19,735 nucleotides of DNA from Actinomycetes bacterium (lineage in GTDB: Bacteria > Actinomycetota > Actinomycetes > Mycobacteriales > Mycobacteriaceae): positions 1 to 19,735 of the forward strand of contig JAEWRC010000182.1 of NCBI GenBank assembly GCA_023460175.1, given 5' to 3'. The translations under genes were made by a program, and so were the position numbers. Position 1 is the first letter of the stretch; each line of letters starts with the position of its first letter. Below the pieces are notes generated by a model. The model saw only the letters and a list, made by a program, of their open reading frames with translations, had not been told where the DNA came from and made no database searches. Shown here piece after piece: positions 16,364-19,735 of this stretch.

Positions 16364-16371
16364 CATAACCC

Positions 16372-16533
16372 ATGAGTGCACCGACCACCTGGGAGTACGC
16401 CACCGTGCCGCTGCTCACCCACGCCACCAAGCAAATCCTCGATCAGTGGGGCGCCGACGGTTGGGAACTGGTCGCCGTGCTGCCCGGCCCGACCGGCGAG
16501 CAGCATGTGGCGTACCTGAAACGGCCCAAGTGA
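16372..16533 (+). CDS. DUF4177-type 53-aa protein (Rv3678A-like)
   Basis: This complete small gene encodes MSAPTTWEYATVPLLTHATK, then QILDQWGADGWELVAVLPG and a basic end (YLKRPK). The W-E-Y opening and the GxDGWELVxV core are the hallmark of DUF4177, a small beta-alpha-beta protein of unknown function. ATG 16372 is the only reasonable start, and a TAGGCT hexamer lies upstream with no ribosome binding site. The stop TGA (16531-16533) overlaps the GTG start of ridA (16530-16532) as GTGA. It is therefore first in a tightly coupled three-gene operon. Confidence 0.88.
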   Translation: MSAPTTWEYATVPLLTHATKQILDQWGADGWELVAVLPGPTGEQHVAYLKRPK

Positions 16534-16985
16534 GCGCCACCGCGCGCCTGTCCGAACTGGGCCTGACCCTGCCCACCGTCGTCGCACCGCTGGCCGCCTA
16601 CGTGCCCGCGGTGCGGACGGGCAACTTGGTCTACACCTCCGGTCAGCTGCCGATGGTCGACGGGAAACTGTCGGCCCAGGGCAAGGTCGGGGCCGAGGTC
16701 AGCGCCGAGGACGCCCGGGAGGTGGCCCGGCTGTGCGCGCTGAACGCGCTGGCCGCGGTGGACGCGCTCGTCGGGCTCGACAACGTGACGCGGGTGGTCA
16801 AGGTCGTGGGATTCGTCGCCTCGGCGCCCGGTTTCAACGGCCAGCCCGGCGTCGTCAACGGCGCCTCGGAACTGCTCGGTGAGGTCTTCGGGGACGCCGG
16901 CGCGCACGCCCGGTCCGCGGTCGGCGTCGCGGAACTCCCGGTGGACGCACCCGTCGAGGTCGAACTCATCGTCGAGGTGAATTGA
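16530..16985 (+). CDS. RidA family protein (Rv3678c-like)
   Basis: This 151-aa member of the YjgF/YER057c/UK114 family is usually a trimer. Rid proteins hydrolyse reactive enamine/imine intermediates, such as 2-aminoacrylate, released by PLP enzymes. Family features are LVYTSGQLP (about 33-41), the central LNALAAVDALVGLDNVTRVVKVVGFV, and the C-terminal ARSAVGVAELPVDAPVEVELIVEV. The Arg of this last segment corresponds to catalytic Arg105 of E. coli RidA and the Glu of VEVE to Glu120; Cys107 is replaced by Ala. GTG 16530 overlaps the previous stop, and its own stop overlaps the TTG of the next gene. True deaminase activity is likely but not certain for this subgroup. Confidence 0.9.
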   Translation: MSATARLSELGLTLPTVVAPLAAYVPAVRTGNLVYTSGQLPMVDGKLSAQGKVGAEVSAEDAREVARLCALNALAAVDALVGLDNVTRVVKVVGFVASAPGFNGQPGVVNGASELLGEVFGDAGAHARSAVGVAELPVDAPVEVELIVEVN

Positions 16986-17788
16986 GCAACGGCGACCGCA
17001 CTCCGCAGGCGGGCGAGGTTCTGACCCACCCCGCCTACGGACTGCTGCGCCCCGTCACCGACACCGCGTCGGTGCTGCTGTGCGACAACCCCGGTCTGAT
17101 GACCCTCGAGGGCACCAACACCTGGGTGCTGCGCGGTCGGGGCAGCTCGGAGATGGTCGTCATCGATCCGGGACCCGACGACGACGCACACCTCGAGCGG
17201 TTGGCCGCGCTCGGCAAGATCTCGCTGGTGCTGATCAGCCACCGGCACGGCGACCACACCGACGGCATCGACCAGATCGTCGACCGGACCGGCGCCGTCG
17301 TGCGCTCGGTGGGCAGCGGCTTCCAGCGCGGTCTGGGCGGCTCGCTGACCGACGGCGAGGTGATCGACGCCGCGGGGCTGTCGATCACCGTGCTGGCGAC
17401 CCCCGGGCACACCGCCGACTCGGTGTGCTTCCTGGTCGACGACGTCGTGCTGACCGCCGACACGGTGCTGGGTCGCGGCACCGCCGTGATCGACAAGGAG
17501 GACGGCAGCCTGCGCGACTATCTGGAGTCGCTGCGCCGTCTGCACGGCCTGGGCTCGCGGCGGGTGCTGCCCGGGCACGGCCCGGACCTCGGCGACCTGC
17601 ACGAGGTCAGCGAGATGTACCTGGCCCACCGCGAGCAGCGGCTCGAGCAGGTGCGCGGCGCGTTACGCGAGATCGGCGAGGACGCGACCGCCCGACAGGT
17701 CGTCGAACACGTCTACACCGACGTGGACGAGAAACTGTGGGAGGCCGCGGAGTCCTCGGTACAGGCCCAGCTGGACTACCTGCGCTAG
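16982..17788 (+). CDS. MBL-fold hydrolase, LACTB2-like (Rv3677c-like)
   Basis: This is a 268-aa metallo-beta-lactamase-fold enzyme. The zinc motif is H87-R-H89-G-D91-H92, with H143 (PGHTADS), D160 (TADTVLG) and H199 (PGHGPD), the full dinuclear site. The C-terminal 60 residues (MYLAHREQRLEQVRGAL to AQLDYLR) form the winged-helix tail of LACTB2-type proteins, a group that includes RNA endonucleases and thioester hydrolases rather than beta-lactamases. The start is TTG 16982 overlapping the ridA stop as TTGA; the next Met is at residue 40, inside the fold, so TTG is required. It ends in a CTAG shared with the crp stop on the other strand. Substrate unknown. Confidence 0.9.
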   Translation: MSNGDRTPQAGEVLTHPAYGLLRPVTDTASVLLCDNPGLMTLEGTNTWVLRGRGSSEMVVIDPGPDDDAHLERLAALGKISLVLISHRHGDHTDGIDQIVDRTGAVVRSVGSGFQRGLGGSLTDGEVIDAAGLSITVLATPGHTADSVCFLVDDVVLTADTVLGRGTAVIDKEDGSLRDYLESLRRLHGLGSRRVLPGHGPDLGDLHEVSEMYLAHREQRLEQVRGALREIGEDATARQVVEHVYTDVDEKLWEAAESSVQAQLDYLR

Positions 17789-18459
17789 CGGGCGCGGCGG
17801 GCCAGCCGTTCGCTGTCGCTGATCAGCACGCTCTTGCCCTCGAGGCGGATCCAGCCGCGGTGGGCGAAGTCGGCCAGCGCCTTGTTCACCGTCTCGCGGG
17901 AGGCCCCGACCAGCTGCGCGATCTCCTCCTGGGTCAGGTCGTGCGTGACGCGCAGCGCCCCGCCTTCCTGCGTGCCGAAGCGCTGGGCCAGCTGCAGCAG
18001 CTGCTTGGCGACCCGGCCGGGCACGTCGGTGAAGATCAGGTCCGCGAGGTTGTTGTTGGTGCGGCGCAGACGGCGCGCCAACACCCGCAGCAACTGCTCG
18101 GCGATCTCCGGGCGGTCCTTGATCCACGCCTTGAGCGCGTCGCGGTCCATCGAGACCGCGCGCACCTCGGTGATGGTGGTCGCGCTCGAGGTCCGGGGCC
18201 CCGGGTCGAAGATCGACAGCTCGCCGAACATGTCGGACGGCCCCATGATGGTCAGCAGGTTCTCCCTGCCGTCCGGGGAACGTCGGCCGATCTTCACCTT
18301 GCCGGAAATGATGATGTACAGGCGGTCACCGGGCTCGCCTTCGGCGAAAACGGTGTGCCCACGCGGGAAATCGACGGGCTGCAACTGCTTGGTAAGCGCA
18401 GATACGGCGCTGGGTTCGACTCCCTGGAAGATTCCGGCCCTGGCCAGGATCTCGTCCAC
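17785..18459 (-). CDS. crp: cAMP receptor protein Crp (Rv3676-like global regulator)
   Basis: This is a 224-aa CRP/FNR-family transcription factor. The cAMP-binding domain has GEPGDRLYIIISGKVKI (41-57) and the phosphate-binding cassette FGELSIFDPGPRTSSATT (78-95), including G79, E80, R89 and T90. A dimerisation helix follows, then a C-terminal winged HTH with LTQEEIAQLVGASRETVNKALADF (175-198). In M. tuberculosis this regulator controls genes such as rpfA and whiB1 through TGTGA-N6-TCACA-like sites. The start GTG 18459 has AAGAGGGG a few bases upstream on the minus strand. About 100 bp separate it from the Rv3675-like gene; I do not find a clear CRP site in that gap. Its stop interlocks with that of the MBL gene. 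Confidence 0.97.
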   Translation of the reverse strand: MDEILARAGIFQGVEPSAVSALTKQLQPVDFPRGHTVFAEGEPGDRLYIIISGKVKIGRRSPDGRENLLTIMGPSDMFGELSIFDPGPRTSSATTITEVRAVSMDRDALKAWIKDRPEIAEQLLRVLARRLRRTNNNLADLIFTDVPGRVAKQLLQLAQRFGTQEGGALRVTHDLTQEEIAQLVGASRETVNKALADFAHRGWIRLEGKSVLISDSERLARRAR

Positions 18460-18560
18460 GTTGCCCCTCTTAATTCTTGAATGGTCTGATGCGCGCTGAC
18501 CAGCCTCTATACGGTTAGCGTGATCAGTCTAGAGGTAGAGCCTGGCGCGACAGGCCAACG

Positions 18561-18887
18561 CTACACACGATTAGCTTGGCGAGTCGGCCGAACCTGCGGA
18601 TTCGGATTCACCGAATGGTAGATCCGCGTCGGCAAATCCGGCTCGTCATCGAGCCGGTACGGCCCCGACGGGGCGGCCGGGACCCGGACCCGCGCGCTCT
18701 CGGAGCGGGCCGCCGCGGCCGCCCGCTCGAGCAGAACGGCAACCTGGTCGTCGGTCTCCCGATCGTCGATCGCGTCTTCGAGTCGACCCAGCCCGAACGT
18801 CGCCAACATGAGCAACGCGGGTATGGAAACTGCCAACAACCAGGACACACGTCGAAGTAAACACGGGCAAGGTCTCAGCGGGATCAC
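18561..18887 (-). CDS. Small membrane protein (Rv3675-like)
   Basis: This is a 108-aa frame with one strong membrane span (about residues 11-33: LLRRVSWLLAVSIPALLMLATFG). A charged, probably helical region follows (RLEDAIDDRETDDQVAVLLERAAAAARSESARV), then a polar C-terminus with YRLDDEPDLPTRIYHSVNPN. The position between crp and nth matches M. tuberculosis Rv3675, annotated as a possible membrane protein, though that is somewhat longer. The start GTG 18887 has no clear ribosome binding site; GTG 18848, just before the membrane span, is an alternative. It is divergent from nth with only 34 bp between the starts. Function unknown. Confidence 0.7.
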   Translation of the reverse strand: MIPLRPCPCLLRRVSWLLAVSIPALLMLATFGLGRLEDAIDDRETDDQVAVLLERAAAAARSESARVRVPAAPSGPYRLDDEPDLPTRIYHSVNPNPQVRPTRQANRV

Positions 18888-18909
18888 GAATTGCCATCCG
18901 CTACGCGGC

Positions 18910-18915
18910 TACCCT
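18910..18915 (+). promoter_or_regulatory. Candidate -10 (TACCCT) for nth
   Basis: TACCCT ends 6 nt before GTG 18922, the last of three consecutive in-frame GTG codons (18916, 18919, 18922). A leaderless mRNA would begin at that third GTG. TTGCCA at 18891-18896 is present but only 13 nt away, too close for a standard -35. Confidence 0.4.
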
Positions 18916-18921
18916 GTGGTG

Positions 18922-19677
18922 GTGGCGGGCAAGGGAAAACGCAACCGGAAATGGGACCGGGAGACACCTCTCGGGTTGGTTCGGCGCGCCCGCCGGATGA
19001 ACCGCACCCTGGCGACGGCGTTCCCGCACGTGTACTGCGAACTGGACTTCACCAATCCGCTCGAACTCACCGTCGCAACCATCCTGTCGGCGCAGTGCAC
19101 CGACAAGCGGGTCAACCTGACCACCCCGGCGCTGTTCCGCGAATATCCCACCGCGCTGGCCTACGCCCAGGCCGACCGCACCGAACTCGAGGAGATGATC
19201 CGGCCCACCGGCTTCTACCGCAACAAGGCCAACTCCCTGATCAACCTGGGCCAGCAACTGGTGACCCGGTTCGACGGTGAGGTGCCCGGCAAGCTGGAAG
19301 ACCTGGTGACGCTGCCGGGCGTCGGTCGCAAGACCGCCAACGTCGTACTCGGCAACGCCTTCGACATCCCCGGCATCACGGTGGACACCCACTTCGGGCG
19401 CCTGGTGCGGCGCTGGCGCTGGACGGCCGAGGAGGACCCGGTGAAGGTCGAGAAGGTCGTCGGGGACCTGATCGAGCGCAAGGAATGGACCCTGCTGAGC
19501 CACCGGGTGATCTTCCACGGCCGCCGGGTGTGTCACGCCCGCCGGCCGGCCTGCGGGGTGTGCGTGCTGGCGTCGGACTGCCCGTCCTTCGGCGAGGGGC
19601 CCACCGATCCGCTGGAGGCCGCGGCGCTGGTCCGCGGCCCAGAGACTGAGCACCTGCTGGCGCTGGCGGGACTGTAG
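18922..19677 (+). CDS. nth: Endonuclease III (DNA glycosylase/AP lyase)
   Basis: This 251-aa base-excision-repair enzyme removes oxidised pyrimidines and cleaves the abasic strand. The helix-hairpin-helix is LPGVGRKTANVVLGNAF (131-147) with catalytic K137. The catalytic Asp is D155 in TVDTHFGR. The [4Fe-4S] cluster cysteines are C204, C211, C214 and C220 (C-X6-C-X2-C-X5-C). MNRTLATAFPHVYCELDF and ILSAQCTDKRVN are typical of the actinobacterial form. GTG 18922 is preferred for the TACCCT spacing and because the length then matches M. tuberculosis Nth (about 245). GTG 18916 would add two residues, and the frame is open back to 18808 but that region overlaps the Rv3675-like gene. Confidence 0.96.
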   Translation: MAGKGKRNRKWDRETPLGLVRRARRMNRTLATAFPHVYCELDFTNPLELTVATILSAQCTDKRVNLTTPALFREYPTALAYAQADRTELEEMIRPTGFYRNKANSLINLGQQLVTRFDGEVPGKLEDLVTLPGVGRKTANVVLGNAFDIPGITVDTHFGRLVRRWRWTAEEDPVKVEKVVGDLIERKEWTLLSHRVIFHGRRVCHARRPACGVCVLASDCPSFGEGPTDPLEAAALVRGPETEHLLALAGL

Positions 19678-19685
19678 CGGCGGGT

Positions 19686-19735
19686 ATGACCAGAACGGCG
19701 AAGTGGACGCTGGTGATCGCAGCGGTCATGGCGAT
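19686..19735 (+). CDS. N-terminus of membrane-anchored protein, probably thioredoxin-like (Rv3673c position)
   Basis: Only 16 codons lie inside the window: MTRTAKWTLVIAAVMA, a basic N-terminus leading into a hydrophobic segment typical of a signal anchor. It begins 8 nt after the nth stop and on the same strand. In M. tuberculosis the gene after nth is Rv3673c, a membrane-anchored thioredoxin/ResA-like protein. The functional label rests on gene order alone, because no catalytic CxxC is reached before the edge. Confidence 0.55.
   Translation, partial: MTRTAKWTLVIAAVMA

Noticed and set aside
17080..18480. A 466-codon plus-strand frame across the MBL and crp genes
   Set aside because: It is out of frame with the MBL gene and antisense to crp, both of which carry complete family motifs. 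Its composition is shadow-like.
18504..18535. CCTCTA...TAGAGG inverted repeat upstream of crp
   Set aside because: The arms are only 6 bp with a 20-nt spacer, which is expected by chance in a 100-bp gap.

Overview
This window is a chromosomal segment from a mycobacterium, most likely an environmental or fast-growing Mycolicibacterium-type species. It is GC-rich. Its two flanks follow the gene order of M. tuberculosis Rv3673c to Rv3691 in inverted orientation: nth, Rv3675, crp, a metallo-beta-lactamase protein, RidA, a DUF4177 protein, the Get3-like pair, whiB4, ponA2, a metallophosphoesterase, cds1, tRNA-Pro, then YqeY and the Rv3689-Rv3691 membrane operon. These locus names come from memory of the M. 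tuberculosis genome, not from a search.

Layout. Positions 1-2605 (minus) hold three tightly packed membrane-protein genes (GPDPase-type membrane domain, DUF4129, DUF4350) that normally lead into a MoxR/DUF58 cluster, which would lie off the left edge. Positions 2711-3175 (plus) encode a stand-alone GatB/YqeY protein. Positions 3204-8636 are lineage-variable: a 66-aa helical protein, a TesB-type thioesterase, an ankyrin protein that appears broken by three small indels, an FAD aromatic-ring hydroxylase, a 79-aa unknown and an MFS transporter. In M. tuberculosis I recall cyp137, Rv3686c and rsfB here instead. A tRNA-Pro(CGG) with a clear terminator closes this interval.

The conserved right half begins with a possible 63-aa membrane protein, then the minus-strand set ponA2, metallophosphoesterase and cds1 (PASTA-bearing penicillin-binding protein, YkuE-like phosphoesterase, PLP-dependent cysteine desulfhydrase). 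Divergent from ponA2 is whiB4 (iron-sulfur redox regulator). It converges on the Get3-like ATPase pair bagA/bagB. Divergent from bagA by only 50 bp is a plus-strand run of three genes joined by 4-nt start/stop overlaps (DUF4177, RidA, MBL hydrolase). That run converges on crp, sharing a CTAG. Rv3675-like and nth (endonuclease III) are divergent, and a thioredoxin-like gene just begins at the right edge.

Most notable observations. (1) Seven starts, plus one near-match, have a TANNNT -10 hexamer ending 6-8 nt before the start codon, the signature of leaderless mycobacterial mRNAs; this also decides several start sites. (2) The bagA/DUF4177 promoters are interleaved in 50 bp and may exclude each other. 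(3) A perfect 10+10 bp inverted repeat directly precedes the MFS gene and carries a GAGG in its loop. (4) The ankyrin gene has three frame changes within about 185 bp. (5) A small membrane ORF with a near-ideal ribosome binding site runs antisense into the 3' end of cds1. I see no CRISPR array, insertion sequence, integrase or phage gene. I do not see a wholly new multi-gene system; the best candidates for undescribed biology are the small proteins and the regulatory arrangements.
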